Shown here: one piece after another, positions 35,746-47,685 of the stretch | Layout: each line of letters starts with the position of its first letter | Position numbering within the stretch: position 1 is the stretch's first letter | Source of the DNA: Sphagnum compactum | Lineage: Eukaryota; Bryophyta; Sphagnopsida; Sphagnales | Length of the DNA: 64,000 bases | Direction: 5' to 3' | NCBI GenBank assembly: GCA_965153455.1 | Contig: OZ234503.1 | Coordinates: 5,022,001 to 5,086,000 of the forward strand | Program-made: the position numbers and the translations under genes | The notes under the pieces: model-generated | Database searches by the model: none | What the model was told of the DNA's origin: nothing | Seen by the model: the letters and a program-made list of their open reading frames with translations, nothing else

Positions 35746-37494
35746 TGTCGCAACCCTAGCCTTGGGTTCACGAACAAGGCAAGGGCTTGCAAAGGTGAAG
35801 GCCAAAAGTGAAACCCAGGAGTCACACTTCATGCTCCTGGGAGTGTAGGAGAGTGTGAGGGAATGAACCCTCACACTCCCAAGTGAGCTCCCACTTTGGG
35901 AGTTGGAGTCCTGATGGACTTTCGAATGTTTAGAGAATGATTGCAGGGGTCAAAACTCATTGAATTGAAGAGTTCTTTATACCATTGCTCTTGGAACGTA
36001 CATGTTTAAAGCGGGCTCGCATGACCCATTGGGTACTTAAAACACAAGTTATGGCCAAAAGAAGGGTCGAGAATCAAATTGTGTCGCAACCCCACTTTGA
36101 GGCAAGTGTGAGGATGAAACTCACACTCCCAAAAGTGGGAACTTGGAGTCCTCCGGGACTCCCGAAAACACAGAGCTTGATTGCAGGGGTCAAAACACCT
36201 TGCATTGAAGTGTTCTTTATACCGTTGGAAAGGTCTTGAAGTGTAGATGTCGAAAATGTGCTTGCATGGGCCATTTGAACATCTGCAGCACAAATTATGG
36301 TTTAAAGAAGGGCCGGGAGTCAAACTGGCAGTTTGACTCCCAACCACTAAAAGTTGGGAATCGACCCGATCCCGGTGCGTGCAGATAGAGTGCAACACAC
36401 CGTTGAAAAACTCTTAAGGAGAGCTACAAGATTGCTTTAGATCTTGTAGGTCGACCCATCCCAATCGAAGGTCTGAGCTGGGAGTTATGAGCTTCTAAGG
36501 TCTTGGGAGTCTAAACCGGGACAGTTTCGGGACTCCTCCTTGGGAGTCTCGGGACAAAAAGCCATTCGGATGCGGGTGCCGTGGGCGAACGCAGAGAATA
36601 CTATATGGGGGAAGGTGGTGGGTTCCCCCGAGTCCGAGCCGTGGTGAGTCTTGTGAGTCCAGAGTTGCCCGTGGCTTGTCCTAGCACCAAGGGTGCTCCA
36701 GAAATTGAACTAACCAACTTATTGGTTGGTTTTGATGCAGGTTCGAGTAAGTAAGTAAGCTTGTCACTCTTCCTAGTCCCATCCCAAGGCTTCAGTAAGC
36801 CCCTCTACCCCTTTTAGTGCTGAAGGCTGGGAGCGTGCCCCGAGTCCCTCACTTTTTCGTAACTTGAGCAAGTTAGCCCCATCTTGGGACTAACTAGGGA
36901 TATAGGAGCACGTCAAATTGGCACTAAAAGTCCCAACCACTAAAAGTTAGGAATCGCCCTGATTTACTTGCGTGCAGGTGGCATGCCACATATCGTTGAA
37001 AAGATTTCGATGAGAACTACAACTTTGCTTTAGACCTCATTTCAATTGAAGGTCTGCACAAAAAATTATGCGCCTCCAAAATCGTAAAAATCCTAATTTC
37101 GAAAATTTCGGGATTCTCAAGTTGGGAGTCCCGAGACAAAATGACATTTGGATGCAAGCCCCATGGCCAAGCATATAGAATACTATAAGGGGGAAGGTGG
37201 CGGCTTCCCCCAAATCCGGGCCGTGGTGAGTCTTGTGAGTCCATGTTTGCTCGTGGCTCGTCTGTGCACCGAAAGTGCTCCAACTATGCACTAACCAACT
37301 TGTTGCTTGGTTTGTGCAAGTCCGTGAATAATTGACCCGCTTGGCACTCGTACTAGTCCCCATCTCAAAGCTCTAGCACGCCCTTCTACCTCTGAAGTGC
37401 TGTGAGCTAGGGAGCGTACTTGAACCCTTATCCTTCCGATGTTTTCACATTTAGATTTGCAGTTGAATCTACCAAGGAATGTGGGGGTGCATCA
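35746..37494 (+). mobile_element. Solo LTR, subfamily A copy 1, interrupted by another LTR
   Basis: Begins TGTCGCAACCCTAGCCTTGG and ends GGGGGTGCATCA (TG..CA). Without the nested element and its duplicated 5 bp it is 910 bp, matching the intact copy at 38411-39325. The flanks are TTCTT and GTCTC, so no clean target duplication survives. Shared landmarks are CACTCCCAAGTG, TTCTTTATACCATTG, ATACTATAAGGGGGAAGGTG, CCGTGGTGAGTCTTGTGAGT and ACTAACCAACTTGTTG. No internal retroelement region adjoins it. Confidence 0.75.
36082..36915 (+). mobile_element. Solo LTR, subfamily B copy 1, nested in the A copy
   Basis: TGTCGCAACCCCACTTTGAG to GAGCACGTCA, 834 bp, flanked by AATTG at 36077-36081 and AATTG at 36916-36920, a perfect 5-bp target duplication. 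It has inverted TG..CA ends and no internal domain, so it is a solo LTR. It includes a perfect 27-nt palindrome at 36315-36341 (13-bp arms GGGAGTCAAACTG and its complement). Confidence 0.9.
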
Positions 37495-38410
37495 GTCTCC
37501 CACTTAGGTATCTCTAGGCTCTTCTTTGTATGCACTTGTGGGAGGTCATTAGGAGGTACCAAAATTTCCATCACTGGCTGCTTGTAGGCGATTGCAAGAA
37601 GTCGACGAGAGGAACTTGGACCATTGATTGTTTCTTATTACTATGTGCTATCGGGAGGCCTCCATAGGCAACAATCAATGAAGTTCACTTTCGATTAGTA
37701 GTCAGAACTCGACGCATGTAGCATCTTTGGACTTGTAGCCAACCCTAGAGGTAAGAAGCAAGTTGTAGTTTTTTTTTTGGTCCCATGAATGTCAGAAGAA
37801 TGTCATCGATCCATTCAATCTTCCCGAATTTTTTCTTTCTTTTCTTCTACACGTTTTGAGATCCTTTCTCCAAGTTTTTTCTTCCAGGGTTGCGATCTGG
37901 AAACAAGCTTGACCCCGATTTCCAAGCTAAGATCACTTGCAATAGATGAGGGATGGGATTGCAACCTCGTCTCCGTCTTTTTATCCCATCTTTTCAATTC
38001 CATCAAACTCAAGGCTCCGGGTTCTTCTTTCATTTTTTCTCTTTGTGTTCGTGACTTTACCATTATAAATTCCTACACATCAAAATTGGTTACTTTCATT
38101 GCCGAAAATACCCAATGGAAAATATCACCCTACTACTAGGATGAGGTTGAATTAGTTGGTTGACAGGGGAGGTTGCGCATCCTTTTTTTTCAAGTTCCGT
38201 TTGCAGAATGGCATTGAAAAGGTCTTCTTCTTACATTCTTTAAACTCCAAATCGGGTACTTTTGTTATCGAAAATTCCCAACATATGTCATTATGTCAAA
38301 TTGAGTAGCATATCCTCCTGCTTGGAGGTGCTTCCTCTACGGCTGTGACAAGAGTAGTTAAACATCTTGTGTTGTTTTGTTTTCTAGGGTTTGGTATCCA
38401 AAACTAACAA

Positions 38411-39325
38411 TGTTGCAACCTTAGCCTTAGGCTTGCGACCAAGGCAAGGGCTTGCAAAGGTGCGGGCCAAGAGTGAAGCCTGAGAGTCACATTTCATGCT
38501 CCTAGGAGTGTAAGAGAGTGTGAGGGGATGAACCCACACACTCCCAAGTGGGCTCCCACTTTGAGAATTGGAGTCCCAATTGACTCCCAAATTTTCAGAG
38601 GGCAATTGCAAGGGTAAAAAATCTTTGGATTAAAGAGTTCTTAATACCATTGGAAAGTTCTTGGAACTTAGATGTCTAAAATGGGCTCGCATGACCCATT
38701 TGGGTACTTGAAACATAAGTTACGACCAAATGAAAAGCCAGGAGTTAAACTGCCAATTTGACTCCCGATCACTAAAAGTCAAGAATCGCCCTGATTTACT
38801 TACATACAGGTGGCGTCGCACATCCCATTAGAAAGCTTTTGACAAGGGCTACAACTTTACTTTTTGACCTCACTTCAATTGAAGGTCTACACAAAACGTT
38901 ATGGGCCTCCAAAGTTGTAAGAGTCCTAATTTCGAGAATTTCAGGACTCCCAAGTTGGGAGTCCCGGGACAAAATGACATTTGGGTGCAAGCCCCATGGC
39001 CAGGCACAGAAAATACTATAAGGGGGAAGGTGGTGGCTTCCCCCAAGTTCGAGCCGTGGTGAGTCTTGTGAGTCCGTGTTTGCCCGTGGCTCGTCCGTGC
39101 ACCAAAAGTGTTCCAGCTACGCACTAACCAACTTGTTGTTTGGTTTGTGCAAATCCGTGTGAATAATTGACCCGCTTGGCACTTGTCCTAATCCCCATTC
39201 CGGAGCTCTAGCATGGCCCTCTACCCCCGAAATGTTGCGAGCCAGGGAGCCCTAACTCCTTATCCTTTTGTTGTTTTCACCTTTGGACTCGCAGTTGAGT
39301 CTATCAAGGTGTTTGGGGTGCATCA
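38411..39325 (+). mobile_element. Solo LTR, subfamily A copy 2
   Basis: TGTTGCAACCTTAGCC to GGGGTGCATCA, 915 bp, flanked by AACAA on both sides (38406-38410 and 39326-39330). The perfect 5-bp duplication and TG..CA ends define a complete, uninterrupted solo LTR. It is inserted within the degenerate palindromic-box array. Confidence 0.92.
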
Positions 39326-40063
39326 AACAAAGATAAACTCCTCTTTTTTCATAGAAAATTTGAAAATGAAAACCTAGTACTTTCATTGCCAAAAATACCT
39401 TATCAACCTGTTGTGTTGAATTGATAAAATCACGTTACAACTTAGATGTGCTTCAAACATCTTAGTGATAGGAACAGATGATTTTCTTTGTTTTTTTATT
39501 TCAACAAGCTTTTTTGTAACATGTTTACCCCATTATAAACATAATCTCAATTTTTTTGTCCAGAATCCCATGTGAGCAAGCAGAGGTCTAGTCCAATGGA
39601 ACACAACTTAGGTACTTTTGGCAACAAAAGTACCAAGGAGATTCTTCAATTCATCATGAATTCATCCTTTATTCAACAGGGACTTCTTTCATGGATCTTC
39701 ACCTTGCTAGGTTGGTATCCGGCCATTCTTACATTATTGTAGCAAAAGGGAGAACATGGGTATTTCTTCCACTGGGATTGCATTGTTCTTTCTTTAAACT
39801 CGAAATTGGTTTTTTTCATTGCCATTCGCTTTAATCCATTGATTTTTGTTAAAGCTCTTCAATGCAACACCATGTTCTTCCTAAATATATGTGTGTTGTT
39901 AAAGATATTGGAAATGTTGTGTATGTTCATAAACCTAATTTCTTTCATTCATTGTTGTGTATGTTATGTCTTCCTTTCATTTCAACTCATGTGGAATAAA
40001 TAGGGATTAGATGTTCAATACCACTTCGTAAATTACATCAATGTTGCTCTTGATTATATCGGA

Positions 40064-40958
40064 TGACGCACCCCCAAACTCCTTAATGGACTCAATTACG
40101 AGTCTAAAGGTGAAGACAACGGAAGGAGGAGTTGGGGCGTGCTCCTTGGCTCGCAGCACTTCGGGGGTAGAGGGGCATGCTGGACCTCTAGGATGGGGAC
40201 CAGGAAGATTGACAAGCAAGTCAATTACTCACACGGACCTGCACAAACCAAACAACAAGTAGGTTAGTGCATAGTTGGAGCACTTTTGGTGCACGGACGA
40301 GCCACGAACAAACACGGACTCACAAGACTCACTACAACCCGGACTTGGGGGAAGCCACCACCTTCCCCCTTATAGTATTTTTTGTGCTTGGCCATGGGGC
40401 CAACACCCAAATGTCATTTTGTCCCGGGATTCCAAAGTGGGAATCCCAAAATTCTTAAAATTGGGACTCGTGCAACTTTGGAGGCGCATAACTTTATGTG
40501 CAGACCTTTGATTGAAAATGAAGTCTAAAGCAAAGTTGTAGCCCTCGTCGAGAGCTTTCCAACGGTATGTGGCACTCCACTACACACAAGGAAATCAGGG
40601 CGATTCTTGACTTTTAGTAGTTAAAAATCACGACCTTTTTTTGGCCATAACTTGTGTTTTAAGTACCCAAATGGGTCATGCAAGCCCATTTTAGACATCT
40701 ATGTTCCAAGATCTTTTCAATGATATAAGGAACTCTTCAATCCAATGGGTTTTGACATCTACAATTGCTCTCTGAAAATTTGGGAGTCCATTGAAACTCC
40801 AACTCCCAAAGTGGGAACTCACTTGGGAGTGTGGAGGTTCATTCCCTCACACTCTCCCACACTCCCAGGAGCATGAAATGTGGCTCCCAGCTTCACTCTT
40901 GGCCTGCACCTTCGCAAGCCCTTACCTTGGTCGCGAGCCTAAGGCGAGGGTTGTGACA
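40064..40958 (-). mobile_element. Solo LTR, subfamily A copy 3
   Basis: On the minus strand it runs from TGTCACAACCCTCGCC to GGGGGTGCGTCA, 895 bp. TCGGA flanks both sides (40059-40063 and 40959-40963), a perfect 5-bp duplication. It also interrupts the palindromic-box array. Confidence 0.92.
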
Positions 40959-41858
40959 TCGGATTTGGGTGTTATTCTTTTTGCAGGAAGTATCTACGAA
41001 TCTGGACGTTATTGTTGAAAAGGCCACATGAAACATATTCAATAGTGAGGAAAAGGAGAAGGTATGTGAACTTAGTCCACTCATAATTATAATTTTTCCT
41101 AGGGTTACATATCCAGGAATGGAAAAGATAATATGCATTTGTGTTTCTTATTCCTTACAAATCAAACTGAGTACTTCCACTGCCAAAAGTACCAAGACGA
41201 TCACATTGTGTTTAATTAAACATTTCCCATGCTTGCTTGGATGAACTTGAAACAACTTAGGAATAGGGATAAGCAACCGTATTTTTTTTAAGGCTCCATA
41301 TCCATAATAACATGGAACGGATTCTGTTCTTGCATTCCTTTTCAATCGAGTACTTTTGTTGCCGAAAGTACCCAAACGATGTCATTTTGTTGAGTTGACC
41401 AAGATATCTTCCAGATTGAATATGTTTACTAAAGGTTCATATTAGCAAAAGTCGAACATATGTTTTTTTTTCCCAAGGTTATATATCCAAGAAGGGGAGG
41501 GAGCATATTCATATTTCTTTTTCATTTTTCAAAAATCAAAACCGAATACTTTTGTTGCCAAAAGTACATAATCGATTTGGGTTGAATCGACAAGATCTCT
41601 CTCCTACTGTGATGCGCTCCAAACAGCTCGGTGACAGGAGTGGGTTCATTTTTTTTTTAAAAAAAATTCTTGCAAGTTTCCTATTACATTGGTATTCAAT
41701 TGTGAACATAACCTCAGAGATTCAATGTCATCCAATTTGCATTGACCTGGAGGACTAAACATCCTTCACTCCATGTAATATCCAGCAACCTCTGCGAGCG
41801 AAAAAACATATGGTCCTATCCAAGCACAACTTGGGTACTTTCGACAATGAAAATACCC

Positions 41859-44559
41859 AAGAAAATCTTTGATTCCTCCTGAATTCGCTATCAATTCAGA
41901 AGGGAGATCTAGCACGCATCCTCTTTTTGTTGCTATGGTGTCCGGCCATTTTTTCCTTGTGTCTCGTGGAAGGTTTTTGGAAATGATATGTAGCTCATTT
42001 CATTCATTATGTGTTTCAATATGTTGGTGTTATGCTTGATTTGTTCCTTACGCATGAACACTCATGAGGACCAAAAGTAGATTAGATATTGAAAACCAGA
42101 TTGTATATGATGTGATTATTGCTGCATTGTGTGTTCTTCTGGTAGATCTGAAATTTATTTCCTACATAATATTTCACTCTACTCTAACAACATATTTGCA
42201 TTTCACATGCATATATTCATTGTTTCTACTTTAATTCTCCACATTTTTAACATTGTCATTCATTGAAACACCAGATTCATGGTTATTTCATCTAACCAGA
42301 ATATGCCCTTCAGAATACATTATAAAAAACTCTAGAAACAAAATCATAATTCATTTCATCATATGTTGATGCTACAAACAATTCACATAATAATATGAAC
42401 AGAACATTCACTGTAGAAGTATGTGCATCTCTATATTACTGTAAAATCTGAATCAAAATACAATAGAATCCCATGTTTTGTTGAAAAAAATTCCAAAACA
42501 ACAAGTAAAATTCAAGCCAATTTCCAAGATATGAGTAATTCCACCTAATGAACCTTTATGGCTGCCAATTTTGTACTTAACTCATAAAAAAAACCATTTA
42601 CAGAGATTATAACAATGATTCTGACATCATGGGAAGTTTATACCTAAAGAAAAGATTTATTTGAATGACTAGAATGAATGTGTAGTAGAAGACAAATTGG
42701 ATGATCTCTGAGCCGATTATTTCACAAAGCAAAAGAAAGATCGAACAAAAGAATAAGGAATTTTTACAGTAATGAGAGGGGGAGAAGGAAGGGATAGTGG
42801 TGTAAGGAGTGGAAGAGAGCAACTAGTGTACACCGTCTTCAAAAAAACTCTAGTTGTCTTCTAATATAGAGCTAGACTTCCCACCTTTTTGTTTCATTTT
42901 GCTTAATCTATTTAAAACACCAAAATGTATTTTTTGATTACAAAACACATACTGACACAATGCCATTGCATCCATTGGTTGTGTTGTTAATCATAGAGAT
43001 TGAACATTCGCTCTTGCCTAACAATACATAGTATAACTCCTCATATCTTGATCTTTCTTTATTAAATACCTAACTCAAACATTAAAAAACATTGGCAATG
43101 GATTAGTGCTGAATTTGTTGAAATTAAATTGCATTGAGATGTAATGTTAGACATGTTTTCCAAAACAAGGCTTCAAGAAACAATGACCATCAATTTTATT
43201 TTTTGGGCACTTGGATTTTGTTGGCATCTATCCTCGCTAACAAATAATAAAACCAACTTGAAAAGAGAAAAAAACTAATGCGAAGCAACGAGGAATTCAT
43301 ATTGCCACACACCATAAACTTCTTCTGCCACAATTTAGTAATAATAGTAATGCAATTTTTGTTTTTTCATAGTCATACTATATAAACACAAGTTGTGCAT
43401 TTAAGATACATATGAAACGCATATAAACAAGATGCAAGATTTTCGTTGTGGATGAAAGTCATGTTACTTATATATGAATTTCATATGTGTTTTAAACACT
43501 ACAAACTATAAAAAATAGAATTGCATAAATTTTTTTGCCAAATTGTGGCCCATGAAATTTGTGATGGGCATCGCACAAACTTTCATTTTATCTTGTTTAT
43601 GGTTACCTAAAACAAAAATTAAGGTTTTCATTGCACTTAAACCCATCATATTTAACTACTTAATCCATCAAAATGCATTTTTTTTACCTTGCATTTGACA
43701 TGGCAATGATGTAAACCATACACATGTTAAATTATTTTAATATTATGTATGTGTGTCTACATGCACTGTGAGAAATCATGTATGTGCCAATTAGATTGCC
43801 ATGTAACTAGAACACCAAAACAATTAATATACAACTATGCTATAACTATCCCATAGAAATACTAGGAATTAACAAATAAAATGTCATGTCAAAAAATAAA
43901 GGAGTTGTACTTTAATTTCAAGTTAGTTGCAAAGTAGTTGCAAGATGGACATATATATAGTAAGATGTACACATTGTAGATATGGTTGTAGTCAACCATG
44001 TTTGACTTTGTTGGTAAGTAGCATGTGACAACTACATTATAACTAGGGTAAATGTAGCACCCAATCAACAACTATTTTGCAATTAATATATGGCCTTGAC
44101 ACATATGATTATGCCACAGGTGTGCAATTATCATAGGTAACTTAAAGTAATTGGCATTGGAAATGGTTCTAATGGGGACGTGGTTCTAAGCATTTCATGT
44201 TTGGGATCTATGATCCTTTTGTGAATGGTTTCAAATCACTTTTGTTGATTTGAGTTTCTACAACATAATGTTTTGTGTTTTGTAAGTTTTCTTGTGTTGA
44301 TACAACTTTCTTTTGCACAAGGTTGTTGTGTTCTTGTTTTATATGTTTTGGGCTTGGATTCTTGCTTGTTGCAAGTGAACTTGTTTTGAATCACTAAAAA
44401 TTAGCTAGTTGTGTTGTGTGACAATTGGATTTGGTTTTTTTTTTAAAGCATTAATTTTGGTTAAGCTTTCAGCTTGGGAGTTGTGTTTTAGCACCATGTG
44501 GTGTGCTATGAGTTGTTTTGTTTTATGTGCGTGTTGCAGCTAAAGTATGAGTCACAAAA
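41859..44559. other. AT-rich, no gene recognised
   Basis: Short frames only, many A/T runs. No domain, LTR or inverted-repeat element could be delimited. Confidence 0.6.
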
Positions 44560-45270
44560 ACAAGCCATTCTAAGAGGGCCCCCTTGTTTTTTTTTCTCCT
44601 TTTCCGTTCCTTTATTTACTTTTTTTCTTTTTTTCAGGAACAAGGCAATAATGGCTGCAAAGGGAATCATTGCCATTATTAGGAGCTTCAATTCTAACCA
44701 AGTCTTTTTTTTATAATAGGTGGGAGGGGCGAGGAGGGCCACTTCCTCATCAACATGGTCAGCATTTTCATTTTTTTCCCGTTCATGTTTGTCTTTGGTA
44801 ACAACAAAAAAAAAAAAAAGGAAAGGAAGGAGGGGGAGGTGGTAGTAAGCTTGGAACTCAAGCCACCATCGCCAAGCTTCCCCCTTAAGCTCCCCAAACT
44901 TACATGAATTAGGAGCTTTTGGAAGTTCACAAACTTCATAAGAGGTTGGGATAAGGGGGCCTAGGGGGTCCAATCCAAGCCTCCTTTTTTATTATTTATT
45001 CATTTATTTATTAGGTTTTATTGAACCTAAAGGTCAAGTTTGGGGCCAATTTGAACGTGCCATGTTATTTACTTTTTTTCAAAAAAAATCATCCACGTGG
45101 GCAATTTTTCATTTATAATTGAAATATTCCATCTAACAAAAGTATTCCATTCATATAGGGATTTTTATTTTTATTTTTTCACTTTTCATCCATGGAAAAG
45201 AATTTTCATCCATAATTTGGATGTAGAATTACATTCATTTATCTAGGAATTTTTTAATTTTCAAATTGTT
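44560..45270 (-). repeat. Dispersed repeat, reverse copy of that at ~62 kb
   Basis: The reverse complement carries TAGGTTCAATAAAACC, GGAGGCTTGGATTGGACCCC, TTATCCCAACC, CATGAATT/TTTGGGGAGCTT and GAGCTTGG-type landmarks, collinear with 62085-62280 (TAGGTTCAA.., GGAGGTCTGGATTGGACCCC, TTATCCCAAAG, TTTGGGGGAGGTCC). The outer flank also shares the TTTGTTGGCAA/CATCC words of the 14.6-kb repeat. Non-coding. Confidence 0.6.
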
Positions 45271-45440
45271 TGTTGGCAAATAGCTCCACTAAAAGAAAAA
45301 TATTTTGTAGTTGTTTGTTGGCACTCAACACCTCCATAAGCAAAAACTCCAAATTTTTGAATTGTTTTTTGGTGAACACCACACAAAAAAAATTCAAATT
45401 TTCCAAGCTATTCATTGGTGAACAACTTCATAGCTCAACA
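45245..45440. repeat. Degenerate ~55-bp tandem repeat
   Basis: About four units vary on TTGTTTGTTGGCAAACACCTCCA followed by AAAATTTT-like sequence. Confidence 0.5.
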
Positions 45441-45744
45441 AGTGAAATCAAACTTGATTACTCATGATTAGTAAGGAAAGTAACGTTATTTGAAAAATTG
45501 AATCTTATCCATACAAAGTTAGAATGAAATACAGTTTGTGGTGTTGAGTTCCATAATAGGAGATTTATGTGTGTGCAATGTCGTATCCAACTTTGGAGAC
45601 AAAAAAAATTGAATTTTTTTTCTAGCAAGTCGTGTGGTTGTATGTGAAATGTGTTAGCAACCCCATTTTGAGTTTTGTTTTTCCATTTTTTCCAAGTAAG
45701 CATCCATTCCCATTACTAATAGGTGTTGGAATGTCATGCCATCA

Positions 45745-45920
45745 AACCCTAACCCTAGCCGCCACTAAACTTTAACCCTAGCCGTCGCCAAGCCCTAAGT
45801 AGTCTCCATTTCCAAACCCTAACCTAACTACTATAAGGATGTGAATATTATTCATCCTTTTGATGAATGTTCAACACATTCATCAACATTGGGAATTAGA
45901 AACAAATAGTATTTCTAACA
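45745..45920 (-). repeat. Truncated 3' LTR of the degraded copia element
   Basis: It matches the U3 end of the family LTR, ending (plus strand) GTATTTCTAACA at 45920, next to the purine tract complement CTCCCACTCT at 45921-45930. Sequence left of about 45745 does not match the LTR, so more than half is lost. It contains AACCCTA telomere-like motifs. Confidence 0.75.
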
Positions 45921-45929
45921 CTCCCACTC

Positions 45930-46097
45930 TATGAAGCTTCTAATCCAAACATGCTTATCAATTTGTTATGTCGTTTTTTTGCTAATGCCTTGGTAAGCAC
46001 ATCCGCCACCATGTCCTCTGTTGAACAATATTCGAACGTAATTTCGAGCATGTTGCATGGGATTCTTCGTCAATGATATTGCACCTTGGTTGTCACA
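45930..46097 (-). pseudogene. RNase H C-terminus of the degraded copia element
   Basis: Reverse translation gives CDNQGAISLTKNPMQHA, then after a short deletion the tail HGGG/LTKAL-type sequence and a stop next to the purine tract. The intact relative has HARTKHIDVQHHFVRE here; about 20 residues are missing. The 2.17-kb insertion separates it from the rest of RNase H. Confidence 0.75.
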
Positions 46098-46373
46098 TGT
46101 GAGGCGACTTTCCGTCCCTCTACTTCCGGTTCTACAAGGTGACTATGTTTGGAAGCACAAAGCTATTGGTGAAGGAAAGATGCAAGTATAATTTTATATG
46201 TTAAATTGCGTTTGTAGTTAAAATTAAGTAGCCTGCCTCCTATGCATCATTCACGATTAGGATTGATAGATATATTTTTTTCAAGCTCACACGCTACACA
46301 TTCTAGGACTTTATGTCAAATCGTCATTCATTTAAACCAATGTTTAAAGACTCAACACCATGTCCAACAGAGC

Positions 46374-46730
46374 TGCAGACCATCAGTCACTTAAAACATC
46401 ATTTCTAACACATACATTATTCAAATCTAGCTTGCCTTAGCTCATTGAAAAGCTAACTACAAGGCGCACCTTCCTACCAAATCTCAAGATCTACAGCTAA
46501 ATCAGTGAGGAGTTATACCACCAAACCCGAGAGGGTTTTGCGAAGGCAGTTGTTCAACTTGACTGCAGACCTCTAGTCACTCAGAATATTGTTTCTAACA
46601 CATACGGTATCCAAATCCGGCTTGCCTTAGCTCATTGGAAAGCTAACTACAAGGCGCACCTTCCTACTAAATCTCAAGATCTGCAGCTGAACGAACAAGA
46701 AGTTATGCTATGAAACCCGAGGGGGTTTGT
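46374..46730 (+). repeat. 190-bp-period tandem duplication in the LTR-type insertion
   Basis: Copies at 46374-46540 and 46564-46730 share TGCAGAC, TTTCTAACACATAC, GCTTGCCTTAGCTCATTG, CTAACTACAAGGCGCACCTT and GAAACCCGAG. They lie upstream of the TATA-like box, a position typical of duplicated enhancers in LTR U3 regions (inference). Confidence 0.85.
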
Positions 46731-46995
46731 GAGATTTCTCTAGAGTTCCAATCTTCCAACACTATCACTACCTACCCCCATTCCTTCAAAACTATTACAA
46801 GATTTCGTTCTACTTCCCTTCCTTCTCCCCTCTACTCAGACTAATCATTCTTTTCCTCTTCATGAAGCTTGTCGAAACAAGTATTCAAGATTGAATGAAA
46901 ATTATTTCCGAGGCAAAGAGAGAGACCCCAATGATCCGAGTCCGCCTTTTAAAGAGAAGGAGAAGGGAGGTGAAGGTAGATTCAAAGCTTGGTGG

Positions 46996-47170
46996 CCAAT
47001 GGAAGGTTCCATGCTTGGTGGCCAATGGAACACCTTTTCACCTCTTCCATTTTCCCCCCAACAAATTTTACTTGAACCTTCAATTTTTTCCGTCGACCTC
47101 ACGATTTTACTTTACCATGGTCTTAAGCCGTTACTCACGCCTTCCTTTCCTTTTCTTCGATCTATAAATT
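46996..47170 (+). promoter_or_regulatory. Promoter-like block: two CCAAT boxes and a TATA box
   Basis: The 17-mer GCTTGGTGGCCAATGGA occurs twice (46987 and 47013), giving CCAAT at 46996-47000 and 47022-47026. TCTATAAATTGCG follows at 47161. The start codon of the 140-codon ORF is about 100 bp after the TATA-like box, and AATAAA occurs at 47756-47761 after its stop. The layout suggests a complete small transcription unit. Confidence 0.5.
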
Positions 47171-47262
47171 GCGACTATGCACCTCAATGTATCAAGTCCT
47201 TCGCACCTTCATTGTTGATTTGATTTGGTTGAAGATCTGACCTTTTTCCTTTCCTTGAAATT

Positions 47263-47685
47263 ATGGTGTCGCGCACGGTCACATCTTACGGGCCACAAGC
47301 CGCACAAGCGAACGAAGAACCGCCTCTGGATTCATCTCTAGATCTTACCCTGACACAGCATCCTCGTGACGAAGAACCCGAAGCTCGAGAGGTGCGTGCT
47401 CGTCTTGAAGTTGAACCCCTTCGAGCCTGGTACTATCGTATCTCTCCGAACTCTCGCACCTTGGTGATCTTGCTGCAAGTTGACCCCGCTTCTGGTGACG
47501 AACCCGAAACCGTTTGTGAAGGTTGTTACGAAACTGAAGATACTTCTATCTTCGCATGGTCTTCGGTTCCCGGCGTTGGACATTATCGTTGGTTGCGCGG
47601 TTCGATTCGTCGACTGTCTCCTAATAGCAACGCGGACTACCTAGTTCGCACCATCCGACGCATCTTAGATTTCTTGCAGTTATGA
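47263..47685 (+). CDS. Unknown 140-residue protein encoded inside the LTR-type insertion
   Basis: An uninterrupted ORF runs from ATGG (favourable +4 G) to TGA. The sequence is acidic in its first half (EEPPLDSSLDL, RDEEPEAREV), has a middle YYRISPNSRTLVILLQVD, a two-Cys motif (CEGCYE), and a basic C-terminus (RWLRGSIRRLSPNS, VRTIRRILDFLQL). I recognise no family and see no membrane segment or signal peptide. Its codons are much richer in CpG than the surrounding AT-rich DNA. It could be a captured host exon, an LTR-borne accessory protein, or a chance frame; the length and promoter/poly(A) context argue mildly for a real gene. Confidence 0.45.
   Translation: MVSRTVTSYGPQAAQANEEPPLDSSLDLTLTQHPRDEEPEAREVRARLEVEPLRAWYYRISPNSRTLVILLQVDPASGDEPETVCEGCYETEDTSIFAWSSVPGVGHYRWLRGSIRRLSPNSNADYLVRTIRRILDFLQL

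Larger units (their letters stand above)
38088..41858. repeat. Degenerate tandem array with a ~25-bp palindromic box
   Basis: A box of the form GGTACTTTTGTTGCCGAAAGTA (GTACTTT..AAAGTAC symmetry) recurs at about 38088, 38254, 39376, 39611, 41170, 41349, 41546 and 41833, with a related one near 35700. Units are about 166-235 bp apart where not interrupted. Each box tends to be followed by TTGTTGAATTGA-like and CTCCAAACA(A/G)CTNGGTGACAGG-like text, and is preceded by T-rich sequence. Two solo LTRs (38411-39325, 40064-40958) interrupt the array. It is old and strongly diverged; the meaning is unknown. Confidence 0.55.

Noticed and set aside
36006-36398. 130-codon minus-strand ORF and similar ones at 50638, 51908 and 63309
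   Set aside because: All are shadow frames over copies of the solo-LTR family; their similarity reflects the repeated DNA, not a conserved gene.
37789-38139. 116-codon ORF before the solo LTR
   Set aside because: Low-complexity serine/phenylalanine translation of the degenerate palindromic-box array; no homologous frame is kept in the other units.
44506-44973. 155-codon minus-strand ORF with a lysine-rich end
   Set aside because: It lies in a dispersed repeat whose partner at 62 kb does not keep the frame.
46891-47223. 110-codon ORF upstream of the 140-codon ORF
   Set aside because: It overlaps the duplicated CCAAT blocks and the TATA-like box, is proline/phenylalanine-rich without domain features, and looks like chance coding in promoter DNA.
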